From assembly GCF_003086295.3 (NCBI RefSeq), contig NC_092046.1, forward strand, positions 109,037,363-109,101,362: a DNA stretch of 64,000 nucleotides, given 5' to 3'. This DNA comes from Arachis hypogaea. Its lineage: Eukaryota; Streptophyta; Magnoliopsida; Fabales; Fabaceae. The translations under genes were made by a program, and so were the position numbers. Numbering within the stretch: the first letter of the stretch is position 1; each line of letters begins with the position of its first letter. Below are positions 10,228 through 22,007 of this stretch, piece after piece. Below the pieces are notes generated by a model, which saw nothing but the letters and a program-made list of their open reading frames with translations, was not told where the DNA came from and searched no databases.

Positions 10228-11746
10228 TGATAAACCCATATTTCATGAGTTATTTTATGCTTAATTTAAGTGATTTATTCAATCCTTCACCCACTTATTC
10301 ATATTAATTGCATGGTTTTACTTTTCCTTCCTTATTATGTGATGTATGTGAAAAACATGTTTCCTAAGCTTTAAAATTAATTATTTTAATTACCTTTACC
10401 TCCATTCGATGCCGTGATTAGTGTGTTGAGTAGTTTCAGATTTTCTAAGGCAGAATGACTTAAAGGATGGAAAAGGAAACGTACAAAAATGGAAGGAAAG
10501 TGCGAAACAGAGTTTTGAAGAAACTGGCATCCACGCGATCGCATGGACGACGCGATCGCGTGCCAGGCGCGAAGAAGCAGCGATGCGGCTGCATGACTGA
10601 CGCGGCCGTGCGACTTGAGCATAGCGCATTCGATGCGGACGCGTGACCGACGCGACCGCGCCACAAGGAAAACTCCAGATGACGCGACCGCGTGACCCAC
10701 GCGGACGCGTGACAGAAGCCACGTATCAGAATTTACAGAATACGCCCCCAACGATTTCTGAAGCCCTTTTGGCCCAGATCCAGGTGCAGAACACACAGAC
10801 TAGAGGCTATAAAGTGGGAGAATGCATCCATTCAAAAGAGAGCTCGCATTTTTACTACTTTCCATGATTTAGATTTAGTTTGAGAGAGGTTCTCTCCTCT
10901 CTCTCTTAGGATTTAGGACTTCTCTTAGTTTGTAAGAGTGACTCTCGATCCATGTTTTATGTTTCTTTGTTTTAAGCTTTCCTTTTCACTTTTATTTATT
11001 TATTCCAGCACTTGAGTTGATTATTTACTTTTATAATTTAATTTATGAATTATTCCATGTTACAGATTGTTATTTGAATTAATGATAATTGAGGTATTCC
11101 AGTTTATTGATTGCTTTCTCTTTAATTTGTGTTACCATTGCTTTCCATCTAAGGATATTTTTATTCCAGCAATTTTACTTTTTCCCCTTTTGGTCTTGGT
11201 TAAGAAATCAGTAACTCAACATTATCAACTCAACATAACTGATAATCGCTATCTTGCTAATTGAACTGAACTTCAATAATCCCAACTTTTTCTTAGGAAA
11301 TAAATAGGATTCGAAGGTCAAACTAATTAGTCCCTTGACTTTCCTTTGCTTTGGTAAAGGTTAACTAAGCGGAATTTAGATTCAACTTTCATTATTGTTG
11401 AGAGAGATAGTTAAGTTGGACTTCCAATTTCTTTTACCTTGCCAGAAGTTTGCTTTACAGTACTTATTTATTCTAATTGCCATCTACTTTACTTGTCATT
11501 TAAATCACTTGCTTCTCACCTTCTACACCCCGATTACAATTTTTATAGCCAATAATAAGAACATACTTCCTTGCAGTTCCTTGAGAAGGTGACCCGAGGT
11601 TTGAATACTCGGTTAACAATTTTTAAAGGGGTTTGTTACTTGTGACACCCAAAACGTTTGTAAGAAAGCTTGATTGCTTGGTTTAGTAACTATACTTACA
11701 ACGAGAGTTTTCTATAACTTCTAAACCATCAATCTTCAGTTCTTCA
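10228..11746 (+). repeat. Element A 3' LTR
   Basis: 1,519 bp, near-identical to the 5' LTR with an extra 17-bp segment in the CpG palindrome region around 10,585-10,605. It ends TTCTTCA and is followed by gtgattta, the resumed copia gag. Confidence 0.93.
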
Positions 11747-13104
11747 GTGATTTAGGAGTAATTAGAAGTCAATGGGAGGAAGACAGAATTGTGAAGTTTT
11801 TGAGAGAATTGAATGAGCAACACTCTGATGTGCGGTCTCAGATCATGTTTTTGGACAAGTTGCCATGTCTGAATGTGGTGCTCTCCAAGCTTACTCAACA
11901 AGAGAGTCAGTTCCTCAGCCTTGAAACTACCTCAGACATTCAAATTTTGGTGGCACCTACCAATTCCTTGAACACTGCTATGTCTTCTCAAGGCAAAGAG
12001 AGAGGAAGAGGTAGGGAAGGCAGGTTTCAAGCTGGGGGGAGGGGCAAAGGAGGCAGAATAAGGATGCAGTGTTTGTTTTGTGATAAAACTAGACACACAA
12101 TAGATACGTCTTACAAAAAATACAGACTTCCTCCTCATCTAAGGCAAAGAAACAATAATTCTCCATCGAGCTCTACCCCAGCAATGAGGAATTACTATAA
12201 GATAGGTGAAGAAACCGAGGAGAGCAATGATGATTTCGGTTTTGATCAGCCCCAGTTGGAGGAGAAGAAGACTACAGGGAGCGATTTCACTCCAAACAAA
12301 AGGAAGCTTTGCTGGCTTTAATCAACAAGCAAGGAGTGCAACATATTCATAGCGTGAACCATATTTTAACTCAACCTCAGCCACCTCCTCATGGCAATGT
12401 GACGCATATTCTGTATTTTAAATCCCACATAAAGGCTCTTAATGTTTGCACACAAAAGTATAAACCTTGGGTAATAGACCCTAGTGCCACTGACCATGTG
12501 TCATATTGCCTCAGGGATTTTTCTGAAACATTTAAAATTGATCCGACTATTGTCAAACTTCCTAAGGGTACTAACACTGTGAGCTGCATTGTACGAACCA
12601 TTAAGTTTTTAGAAAATCTTTATCTTACCAAAGCATTGTACATTCCTTCTTTCAATTTTAAACTCATATCAGTATCGAAGCTAATTGTATCATTGCATTG
12701 TAAAATGACTTTTTCTGAATAAACTGTGAGATACAGGACAAACATACAGAGAAGATGTTGGTGTTGCTAACTCTGTTGATGGTCTATGCATACTAAATAA
12801 GCACAACATTGCCTTTCTTGGCGAACACTATACTGCACACCATATCACAGCATCCACACAAAGAGCACACATGCAGCATTTATGGCATGATAGATTAGGT
12901 CATATTTCTAATAATAAACTAGCTGTTATGAAGAAAACTTTCAATTTCATTGATTGTACAATAAATGAAAATCCCTGTGACTCTTGTCAATTAGGGAAAC
13001 AAAGAAGATTGCCTTTTTCTCAAAGTGACACAATTTCTGATAATCGTTTTGATTTGCTTCACATTGACATTTGGGGACCACTTGCTATTTCGTCTATTGA
13101 TGAC
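11747..13104 (+). pseudogene. Copia gag C-terminus, protease and integrase N-terminus
   Basis: Gag resumes with WEEDRIVKFLRELNEQHSD and a zinc-knuckle-like CLFCDKTRHTIDTS in which the final cysteine has become serine. The protease region (12,440-12,720) reads KPWVIDPSATDHV; copia proteases normally have D-S-G at the active site, so the catalytic triad is damaged. A pre-integrase zinc finger follows at 12,871-13,000 (HLWHDRLGHIS...CDSCQLGKQRRLPF), then the first integrase aspartate in LLHIDIWGP. Stops and frameshifts separate these blocks. The sequence stops at 13,104 where element B is inserted. Confidence 0.88.
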
Positions 13105-14556
13105 TGATAAACCACTATTTTATGGTTTATCTTGTGCTCATTTGAGTAGTTTTTATCTACTCTTTACCCACTTATTCATACTATTTGCATGGTTTTACAT
13201 TTGCCTTCCTAATTATGTGCTTTGATTGAAAACATGCTTCTTTGGCCTTTATATTGCTAATATTAATCCTATCTTATCACCATTAGATGCCTTGATATGT
13301 GTGTTAAGTGATTTCAAAGATTACAGGACAGGAATGACTCAGAGGATGGAAAGGAAGCATGCAAAAATGGAAGGAATACAAGAAGTTGGAGAAATTGCTA
13401 AGCTGTCCAGCCTGACCTCTTCGCACTCAAACGGCTATAACTTTAGCTACAGAGGTCCAAACGATGCGGTTTCAGTTGCGTTGGAAAGCTAATGTCCGGG
13501 GCTTCGATTTGATATATAATATGCTATACTTTTCCTGACTCTAGGTGACGCGACCGCGTGATCCATGCGGCCCATCGCAGTGACGGAAATCCAGCGTGAT
13601 TAAATTCGAGACCAGCGAATTCTAGGCTGTTTTCGACCCAGTTTGCAGCCCAGAAAACACAGATTAGAGGCTATAAAGTGGGGGATTGAATCCATTCATA
13701 GGGAGGCTTTCACATTCACAATTTTAGGAGTAGATGTAGTTTTTAGAGAGAGAGGTTCTCTCCTCTCTCTTAGGATTAGGATTTAGGACTTCTCTTAGTT
13801 TTAGGAGTGACTCTCAATCCCAGGTTCAATGTTCTTTTGCTTTATATTTATCTCTTACTTTCAGATACTTTAATGCTTATATTAGTTATGTTGCCTATTT
13901 GGCTTATGCTACATTCATGTTATGATTTTCTTAATTAATATTATTTGAGGTATTTCAGATTTATGATTGCTTTCTTTTATTTATATAAATAATTTAGATT
14001 TTCCCCTTTTGGTCTTGGTTAAGAAATCAGTAACTCAAGATTATCAAACTCAGCATAATTGATAATCGCTATCTTGCTAATTGAACTGAACTTCAATAAT
14101 CCCAACTTTTTCTTAGGAAATAAATAGGATTCGAAGGTCAAACTAATTAGTCTCTTGACTTTCCTTTGCTTTAAAGGTTAACTAAGAGGAATTAAGATTC
14201 AACTTTCATTATTGTTGAGAGAGATAACCAAGTTGGACCTCCAATTTCTCATACCTTGCCAAAAGTTTATTTTACAGTTATTTATTTATTTTTTATTGCT
14301 TGAAAATATACCTGTGCGCATTGCCCAAACTCCAGAACCCCAATTTACAAACTCATAACCAATAATAAGAACATACCTCCCTGCAATTCCTTGAGAAGAC
14401 GACCCGAGGTTTGAATACTCGGTTATCAATTTCAAAGGGGTTTGTTACTTGTGACAACCAAAACGTTTGTACGAAGAGATTTCTGTCGGTTTAGAGACTA
14501 TATCTACAACGCGACTGTTTTTATGAAATTCTTTACTGGCAAAAATCCTAACGTCA
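13105..14556 (+). repeat. Element B 5' LTR
   Basis: 1,452 bp, near-identical to the 3' copy. The first half (U3) differs from element A except for the TATA context. The second half, from about 14,005 (ccccttttggtcttggttaa), is almost the same as element A downstream of about 2,550. TATA-like TATAAAG lies at 13,672. Confidence 0.94.
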
Positions 14557-14559
14557 AAA

Positions 14560-14577
14560 TGGCGCCGTTGCTGGGGA
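14560..14577 (+). other. Primer-binding site of element B
   Basis: TGGCGCCGTTGCTGGGGA lies three bases after the LTR end, one substitution from the site in element A. Confidence 0.8.
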
Positions 14578-15116
14578 ATTGCAAACGTGTGCCTTATTAT
14601 TGGTTATTGTAAATATTTTTTTTTATTTTTGCTTGTTTATTTGTTTTTATTTTTGTTTTTATTTTTTGCTTTTCCATAAATTAAGAGGTTATTTGTTTTT
14701 ATTTAGTTATTAAAAAAATTTTTTCAAAAATTTGTTCTTAGTGTTCATCTTGATCTTCAAGTTGTTCTTCGCGTTCATCTTGACCTTCAAGCTGTTCTTA
14801 GTTGTTTTCTTCGTTTTGATCTAAATTTGAAATTTGGTGTCATTTTATTATTTTTCTCTTTCCTCATTAAATTCAAAAATATTTTTAATTAATTTTTTTT
14901 GAAAAAAAAAATTTCAGATTTTTATTTTTAAAATTTTTATCTTATCTTATCTTATTTCAGAAATCAAATTTCAAAATTCAAATTTAAAAATTTTCAAAAT
15001 TTAAATTTAAAATTTCAAATTTCAAATTTCAAAATTTAATTTTCAAATTCAAAATTTAAATAATCTTTTAATTTAAATTTGTTTTTATTTTTATTTTTAA
15101 TTTTTATTTTGCTACT
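14578..15116 (+). other. Leader before ORF1, strongly A/T-biased
   Basis: Long runs of T, then imperfect short repeats of tcttcaagttgttc type, then aaatttcaaa-type words up to the ORF1 start. No coding sequence was seen. Confidence 0.6.
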
Positions 15117-16520
15117 ATGAACTCTCACCCCTTTGGCTATGAGTCTGGTTACAATTATGTTGCAGGAAGAAGAAATTACAATGAGAACATGCATCAAGGT
15201 TGGAACAATCAAAGATGGGAGGAGCCACAAGGATTTGATCAACCCTCATGGCAACAACCACCTCCAGTGGACTATCAACAACCACCACCATATGCCTATG
15301 AACCCTTTCCTCAACATGACTTTGGACCACCATACTCACAAGCCCCTTTCCACCATTCACCTCCATATGACCCTAACCCACATCCACCATACCAACCACC
15401 TTATGAACCAAATGAACCATACATAGATCCACCCCAAACCTCTATGGAGAAAGCATTTGCCAATCTAAACTCTACTATACAAGCTCTCGTCGCCCAAATC
15501 AGACCACCAAATACCTTCAACAATCAACCCTCAAGCTCTAGTGCAGTTCCTTTTCAACCACAGAATGATCTCTCCATCGCATCACCACCATCCATGGAAG
15601 AGCACCCACATCTATCAATCCAAGAGCAAGATGATCCCAATTATGCTATTGATATGGAACAGGAAAAAAGGAATCATCTTCGCGAATCCATACTTCATAA
15701 GGAGCTAGAGGAGGCCTTACGGGTAAAGGTAGGAGAGACCCTTGAAGATAAAGGAGTAGTTGAAAGGAGTTGTCATGGAAAGGAAATCATCGAGGATGAG
15801 TACGATTTTATCCTTAAACAACTGGACAAAGCAGCAATTATTAAAAAGGAAGAAGTGGTTGCAGACTTAAGAGATGTTGTACCTCCATTGGAAAGTCCAG
15901 TCACAGAGCCTCCTTCCACGGTGTTTGATGTTGATGTTGAGAAGAGCGTACAACCTCCAAGGCAGATCATGGTTGAAGATTTTGTAGAGGTTGATCAAGA
16001 GGTAGAAGATGTCAAAGAAGAGCACAAGGGAGTGGAGCTTGAAATTACCTTGCCAAAGTTGTTGGAAACCCCTCCCCCTAAGTTGCCATCATTTTTCACA
16101 ATATTCAAGTGGGTAAAATTCATATCCCATAGCTTTCTAATCCCACTTGAATATGGGCTATTGTAGACGGATGGTCAACTTAGAGCTCTTTGCAACATTA
16201 AGAGTAAGAGGAAGATGGCCAGTGGTAAGAATTGTCCTGCAAGGTTCATCATGGTTGGAAGCTTTAAGTTTAAATGCAAAGGTTGGTGTAAAGCTCAACT
16301 AAATGGGTCTAGGAAGCTGTTTGGTAGCTGCAGTGAGAATTCAAATTACTTATCACCCAGTTGGAAAAATACAGATCCCGACAAGGATGGGTGTAAAAGC
16401 AAGATTTGGGATCCTGGAATCTGCTCTGACACTTGTTACCCCGGGAGCCTAAGAATCTGTTTGAAGCTTCTTAAGGGCTTTACATGCTTAGTTTGGGACC
16501 CCGGAGGCTACTGGAGATGA
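15117..16520 (+). pseudogene. Element B ORF1 (uncharacterised, one internal stop)
   Basis: From the ATG at 15,117 the frame runs 349 codons to TAG (16,164-16,166), then continues open in the same frame to 16,520, about 467 codons in all. Element A has a glutamate codon at the TAG position, so this is probably a recent nonsense change. The N-terminal 100 residues are Q/P/Y-rich (QQPPPVDYQQPPPYAYEP). The middle is acidic with likely coiled coil (about 175-310). The C-terminal 100 residues contain the block shared with element A (GQLRALC, KAQLNGSRK, WDPGICSD, PGSLRICLKLL, LVWDPGGYW). No known enzyme motif was seen. It may be a Gag-like or accessory protein of this element family; that is inference. 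Confidence 0.7.
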
Positions 16521-16583
16521 AAAAATTGGTGGAAATTCCTGGATGAATACAAGCATAAGCCACCATAACAAAGGACTCCCCAA

Positions 16584-16643
16584 ATGTCCAACTTAAGGAC
16601 TTTAACTAAAAGTGCTAGGTGGGAGACAACCCACCATGGTATG
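16584..16643 (+). promoter_or_regulatory. Conserved 60-nt block with hairpin after ORF1 (element B)
   Basis: Matches 4,811-4,870 of element A. The stem GGTGGG (16,618-16,623) pairs with CCCACC (16,630-16,635) over an AGACAA loop. It lies about 60 nt after the end of ORF1 in B and about 90 nt after it in A. Confidence 0.55.
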
Positions 16644-16786
16644 ATTGTTCCTTTTTTTTCATTTTTTATTTAGTTTTATTTGTTTTTGAGTTTTATTTTA
16701 TTTTATTATATTGAACCTGGAGTTTTGCATCACCTTCATATTAACACTACATTCTTCATTTTTCAGATTAAAAAAAAATAAAATGC

Positions 16787-17345
16787 CACGCAACGCGACC
16801 GCATCAGCGACGCATCCGCGTCGCAAAGAGAGGGGAGAAAAATAAAAACGAACAGAGAGTCACGCTGGAGCGTGGCTGGAGGCGTGCCAATGGCACAATT
16901 CTACCCACGCAGACGCATGCCCCACGCGTCCGCGTCACCTGAGAATAATGGCCTCCCACGCGACCGCATCACCCACGCGGCCGCCTGACCTGAAAATCGA
17001 CGTCAACCAGGTGCATGGCAGAAAGTTGAGCTGGAGTTGGGCTGGACTCGTGCTGGAAGCCCAAGCCCTCCCACGCAAACGCGTGTCCCACGCGTTCGCG
17101 TCGTTTTCAAAAGATGGCCACCCACGCGACCGCGTCAACTACGCGATCGCGTCACCCAAATTTTTGGCAAAAAAGAGTTTTGAACAGAGAGTTGTGCGAC
17201 CGCGAGGCTGCACTCGCGCCACTAACACAAATCGACTCACGCGATCGCGTGCCCCACGCGTCCGCGTCGCCTAACCTTGTTGCGCACCACGCGACCGTGT
17301 CACCCACGCGACCTTGTCACCCACACGACCACGTCGCCAGCGTCG
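16787..17345 (+). repeat. CpG-rich palindrome array (element B interior)
   Basis: About 14 copies of CACGCGACCGCGT / ACGCGATCGCGT / CACGCGTCCGCGT words, at the same structural position as the array in element A but with different linker sequence. Some copies are decayed at CpG (accgtgtc, accttgtc, acgcaaac). Confidence 0.85.
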
Positions 17346-17901
17346 CACAACCTATCCAGATTAGTGCCAATTTTCTTATCTTTTCTTCTCTGAATTCTTA
17401 TTCTTCTTATCTTTTCTTACTTCTTTTTTCTTCCTTTCTTATTTTCTCTCACCTCTATTTTATTTTACTTAAATTATTTACATATATTCATTCATTGCAT
17501 TTTAATTTTATGCATATTTTTATTTTCTTTTCTAAATATTTTTTTATTTTTCTATTGGTGTTAAAAAAATTTTTTATTCAACTGTTGTATCTTTTCTTGA
17601 ATTTATTTTGGTAACTTGTTTTACACTGTGGGATGATATTAATTATCTGCCAATGCCAATCTTTTATGATACTTGCACTCCATTTGCATTGACATGAGCT
17701 TGTATTGATACTTCCATTACCCACACTCATCCCCTATACAAATTTTATACCACTGGCATGCCATGGCTTCTATTGTTTTCTCACTTACGTGTTGTAGCTA
17801 CCATGTAAATGAGACCCTTATTATCTGGCATTAACACCTATATTTTATTTATTTTCTATCTTTATTTTTGGGTTACTTTTTCTTTTTCCTCTTCTTTCAG
17901 G
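17346..17901 (+). other. T-rich leader ending in an acceptor-like site
   Basis: Pyrimidine-rich, intron-like sequence ending cttctttcagGATGG, matching the position and form of the site before ORF2 in element A. No gene is supported. Confidence 0.55.
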
Positions 17902-18078
17902 ATGGCCACCACGAAGGGAGCGGAAAAACTTCTTAAGGGGAGACAAACAAATCCATCTGCACAGTCCTTGAAGAAAAGCATCAGTTGGAACAACCCGTCC
18001 ACCTCCACATCTCAGCATGCACCGAGGACGGTGCAATATTTAAGTGTGGGGAGGTCGATACCGATCTCCATAGGTTAG
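17902..18078 (+). pseudogene. Element B ORF2 remnant
   Basis: The frame after the acceptor-like site has 58 codons (MATTKGAEKLLKGRQ...), with a basic serine-rich start like that of ORF2 in element A. It then runs straight through the internal polypurine tract and stops. The whole putative transposon protein domain is missing, so an internal deletion of well over 1 kb is likely relative to element A. Confidence 0.6.
18039..18055 (+). promoter_or_regulatory. Internal copy of the polypurine tract (element B)
   Basis: TTTAAGTGTGGGGAGGT is identical to the terminal tract at 19,487-19,503 and to both tracts of element A. Confidence 0.65.
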
Positions 18079-19486
18079 TATTTCCTTCTCAAACACCAAT
18101 GTTTTATTTTCCTTGTTAGTTGTTGCATTTGCATGTTTGTTTGATTTTTGTGCATATTTTACCACTTGGTTGAAGTAATATTTTCTTTTTCAAGAAACTT
18201 TTTAGAGTATTTCACTAATTTGAATAAAAATTTAATGTTACATTTGTTTGAAGAAATATTATACTAGAACATGGTTTAGAGCTCGAACACACAAAACCTG
18301 TGAGATTTTTGAGCCTATGTGAATTGGTTGCATTTTATCAACCAACATTTTATTTTTGGTGTGTGTTTTTCTCTCTAAAATTGTGATCTTTGTCTTGCTT
18401 AATTCTATATTTCCATGGTTTGATGTATGCATGCACTTATATGATTGAGGCCTTTGTTTCACTGAGCTTACATACCCATATGGCCTTAACCCTTCATTAT
18501 CCCTTGCAAACCAATTTGAGCCTATTATACCCCTTTGTTCTTTACTTTAGCACATCATTAACTCTAAGTGGAAAACAATAATGTCCTTAATTTGAATCCT
18601 TGGTTAGCTTAGACTAGTGAGAGTGCTCATGAATTAAGTGTGAGAAAAGTGGGTTTGGAAACATTTGGTTTGAGAATTGAGTATGTTAGAATTTTCTGAA
18701 AATGTGAAAGAATGTTGAGAATATGTTCATGCATTCAATACTTTAATCATATGCATTGACAAAAACAAAAGAAAAAAAGAAAAAAATAATATAAAAAAAG
18801 AAAAAAAGAAAAATAAAGGAGAAAAAGAAAAGAAAAAGAGCAAATAATAAAAGGGGACAAAATGCCCCAAAGTAAGTGGTGAAAGCAATGCATATGAGTT
18901 GTACTTGAAATTAGAATGCATGAATATGTGGAAAACATGGTTAATGGATAGTTAGATGTGGTATTATGATTACATGGATTGTCTAAAGTTAGGTGGAAAA
19001 TTTAAGTTAATTAAGGATTCAGATTTTTAGTCCACTTAGCCAAATACAATCCTACCTTGACCCTAGCCCCATTACAACCCTTAAAAGACCTCCTGATATG
19101 TGTATCTGTGCATTAAATTTATGTTGATTGTTAGATGAAGAGTAAGCCTTAGAAAGCAAGGTTAGTAGAGAATTGAGAGAATCGAACCTAAAAAAACACT
19201 TGAGTGATTAGAGTGTATACACTACCAGTGAGGGTTCGATACTCAATTCCTTGTTCCCTGCTTTCATAAGTTATTTTCTTCTTGCAAGTCTATTTGTGCT
19301 TCATTTTTATGATTTGAATTAGTGAAATCCAGTTCATATTTGTTCTTGAAAGATTTTTTTATTTTTAACCAAGTAGGTAGAAACATCTTAGCATGTAGTT
19401 ACATTCATAGGTTGCATTGCATACTCTCTATCATTCCTCTTCATCTTTATAGTTTCTCTTGAGCTTAGCATGAGGACATGCTAATG
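18079..19486 (+). other. Element B 3' untranslated interior
   Basis: AT-rich, with a purine-rich block (aaaagaaaaaaag words, 18,765-18,850). No supported gene. It shares short blocks with 8,424-10,210 of element A. Confidence 0.65.
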
Positions 19487-19503
19487 TTTAAGTGTGGGGA
19501 GGT
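19487..19503 (+). other. 3' polypurine tract of element B
   Basis: TTTAAGTGTGGGGAGGT directly abuts the 3' LTR start at 19,504. Confidence 0.85.
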
Positions 19504-20954
19504 TGATAAACCACTATTTTATGGTTTATCTTGTGCTCATTTGAGTGGTTTTTATCTACTCTTTACCCACTTATTCATACTATTTGCATGGTTTTACATT
19601 TGTCTTCCTAATTATGTGCTTTGATTGAAAACATGCTTCTTTGGCCTTTATATTGCTAATATTAATCCTCTCTTATCACCATTAGATGCCTTGATATGTG
19701 TGTTAAGTGATTTCAGAGATTACAAGGCAGGAATGGCTCAGAGGATGGAAAGGAAGCATGCAAAAATGGAAGGAATACAAGAAGTTGGAGAAATTGCTAA
19801 GCTGTCCAGCCTGACCTCTTTGCTCAATAAGCTATAACTTTAGCTACAGAGGTCCAAACGATGCGGTTTCAGTTGCGTTGGAAAGCTAACGTCCGGGGCT
19901 TCGATTTGATATATAATATGCTATAGTTTTCCTGACGTTAGGCGACGCGACCGCGTGATCCATCCGGCCGCATCGCAGTGACGGAAATCCAGCGTGATTA
20001 AATTCGAAACCAGCGAATTCTGGGCTGTTTTCGACCCAGTTTGCGGCCCAGAAAACACAGATTAGAGGCTATAAAGTGGGGGATTGCATCCATTCATAGG
20101 GAGGCTTTCACATTCACAATTTTAGGAGTAGATGTAGTTTTTAGAGAGAGAGGTTCTCTCCTCTCTCTTAGGATTAGGATTTAGGACTTCTCTTAGTTTT
20201 ATGAGTGACTCTCAATCCCAGGTTCAATGTTCTTTTGCTTTATATTTATCTCTTACTTTCAGATACTTTAATGCTTATATTAGTTATGTTGCCTATTTGG
20301 CTTATGCTACATTCATGTTATGATTTTCTTAATTAATATTATTTGAGGTATTTCAGATTTATGATTGCTTTCTTTAATTTATATAAATAATTTAGATTTT
20401 CCCCTTTTGGTCTTGGTTAAGAAATCAGTAACTCAACATTATCAAACTCAGCATAATTGATAATCGCTATCTTTCTAATTGAACTGAACTTCAATAATCC
20501 CAACTTTTTCTTAGGAAATAAATAGGATTCGAAGGTCAAACTAATTAGTCTCTTGACTTTCCTTTGCTTTAAAGGTTAACTAAGAGGAATTAAGATTCAA
20601 CTTTCATTATTGTTGAGAGAGATAACCAAGTTGGACCTCCAATTTCTCATACCTTGCCAAAAGTTTATTTTACAGTTATTTATTTATTTTTTATTGCTTG
20701 AAAATATACCTGTGCACATTGCCCAAACTCCAGAACCCCAATTTACAAACTCATAACCAATAATAAGAACATACCTCCCTGCAATTCCTTGAGAAGACGA
20801 CCCGAGGTTTGAATACTCGGTTATCAATTTCAAAGGGGTTTGTTACTTGTGACAACCAAAACGTTTGTACGAAGGGATTTCTGTCGGTTTAGAGACTATA
20901 TCTACAACGCGACTATTTTTATGAAATTCTTTACTGGCAAAAATCCTAACGTCA
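19504..20954 (+). repeat. Element B 3' LTR
   Basis: 1,451 bp, matching 13,105-14,556 with few differences. TATA-like box at 20,070. Ends AACGTCA, then the ATGAC duplication. Confidence 0.94.
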
Positions 20955-22007
20955 ATGACCATAGATATTTTCTCACTATAGTGGACGACAAGTCCAAATT
21001 TACTTGGATAAATTTGATGAAGTCTAAGGCTGAAGCAGCATCCCTGGTGTAAAGTTTTTTAAAACTTGTCAAAAACCAATTTGAAAAATCTGTAAAAATA
21101 ATTCGGACTGACAATGGTCCTGAATTTTTAATGCCAACCTTTTATGCTTCATTTGGAATTTTGCACCAAAGGTCATGCATCGAGACACCACAGCATAATG
21201 GTGTTGTTGAATGAAAGCATCAACACATTTTGGCTGTGGCAAGGGCCATTATGGTTCACGCCCAAATACGTAAGTGTTATTGGAGTTTTGGAGTGATCCA
21301 TGCAGTCTATTTGAAAAACAGAATTCTCACACCTCGTTTACATGAAAAATCTTCATTTGAAGTACTACATAAATCACTCCCCCATATGTCTCACCTTAGA
21401 GTATTTGGTTGTTTAGCATATGCAAGCACGGTCAAGAATTGCAGAACAAAATTGGACCCTCGTTCAAGAAAATGTGTCCACCTCAGTTTCAGGGATGGTA
21501 CCAAAGGTTATGTGCTTCTTGATTTGATTTCAAAAGAAATTTTTGTGTCTTGGGATGTCAAATTCTATGAAAATCATTTTCCAATATTGCTCCATCTCAG
21601 TTGCTTATTGACTCTCACCAAGAACCATCTTTCAGCAATATAATACACCTCACGTCATGCATGATTATGATTTGTTTAACCACCACACAACCGATCTGCA
21701 TACTCCTACTTCCAATCCACTTCACACTAGTCAACCTACACCACACATACATATTACTACACAACCCACACATATTGAATCCTCAAGTCCAGCATTGCAT
21801 GCACAACCCACTCATTCGAATATTCAACATCACAATGTATCACCATCTTCTCATCCCACACCGAGAAGATCATCACGCATTAGTAAACTACCAGCATACT
21901 TAAAATATTATAAATGCATGAATATCACTAATAATCACAACAGAGAAACTTTTCCTAATCAATGATATCACATCTCAAAGTTTTTATCATACAAATCTCT
22001 TTCACCC
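20955..22007 (+). pseudogene. Copia integrase, catalytic part
   Basis: The frame resumes at the ATGAC duplication with HRYFLTIVDDKSKFTW. It then has the second integrase aspartate in RTDNGPEF (about 21,105-21,130) and the third catalytic residue context GVVE followed by a TGA stop where copia normally has arginine (about 21,205-21,215). The following RVFGCLAYAST and WDVKFYENHFP blocks are typical of the integrase C-terminal region. Frameshifts are present; 21,660-21,965 is a Q/H/T-rich linker before reverse transcriptase. Confidence 0.88.

Larger units (their letters stand above)
1613..11746 (+). mobile_element. Element A: non-autonomous LTR retrotransposon (no RT/INT seen)
   Basis: LTRs at 1,613-3,114 and 10,228-11,746 begin TGATAAACCC and end TTCTTCA. 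A primer-binding-site-like tggcgccgttgcc follows the 5' LTR and a polypurine tract precedes the 3' LTR. The interior carries a broken ORF1, a conserved hairpin block, a CpG palindrome array and an open ORF2, but nothing resembling protease, reverse transcriptase, RNase H or integrase. It is therefore presumably mobilised by a partner element. It interrupts copia gag. The expected 5-bp duplication is incomplete: the left flank ends gcggt, while only gt of that word precedes the resumed gag sequence on the right. Confidence 0.92.
13105..20954 (+). mobile_element. Element B: non-autonomous LTR retrotransposon related to element A
   Basis: LTRs 13,105-14,556 and 19,504-20,954 begin TGATAAACCACT and end AACGTCA. 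A perfect 5-bp target-site duplication ATGAC flanks the element (13,100-13,104 and 20,955-20,959) inside the copia integrase frame. The interior (14,557-19,503) repeats the layout of element A: primer site, ORF1, conserved hairpin block, CpG palindrome array, T-rich leader, ORF2 remnant, internal polypurine tract and 3' polypurine tract. No polymerase or integrase is present. Confidence 0.95.
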
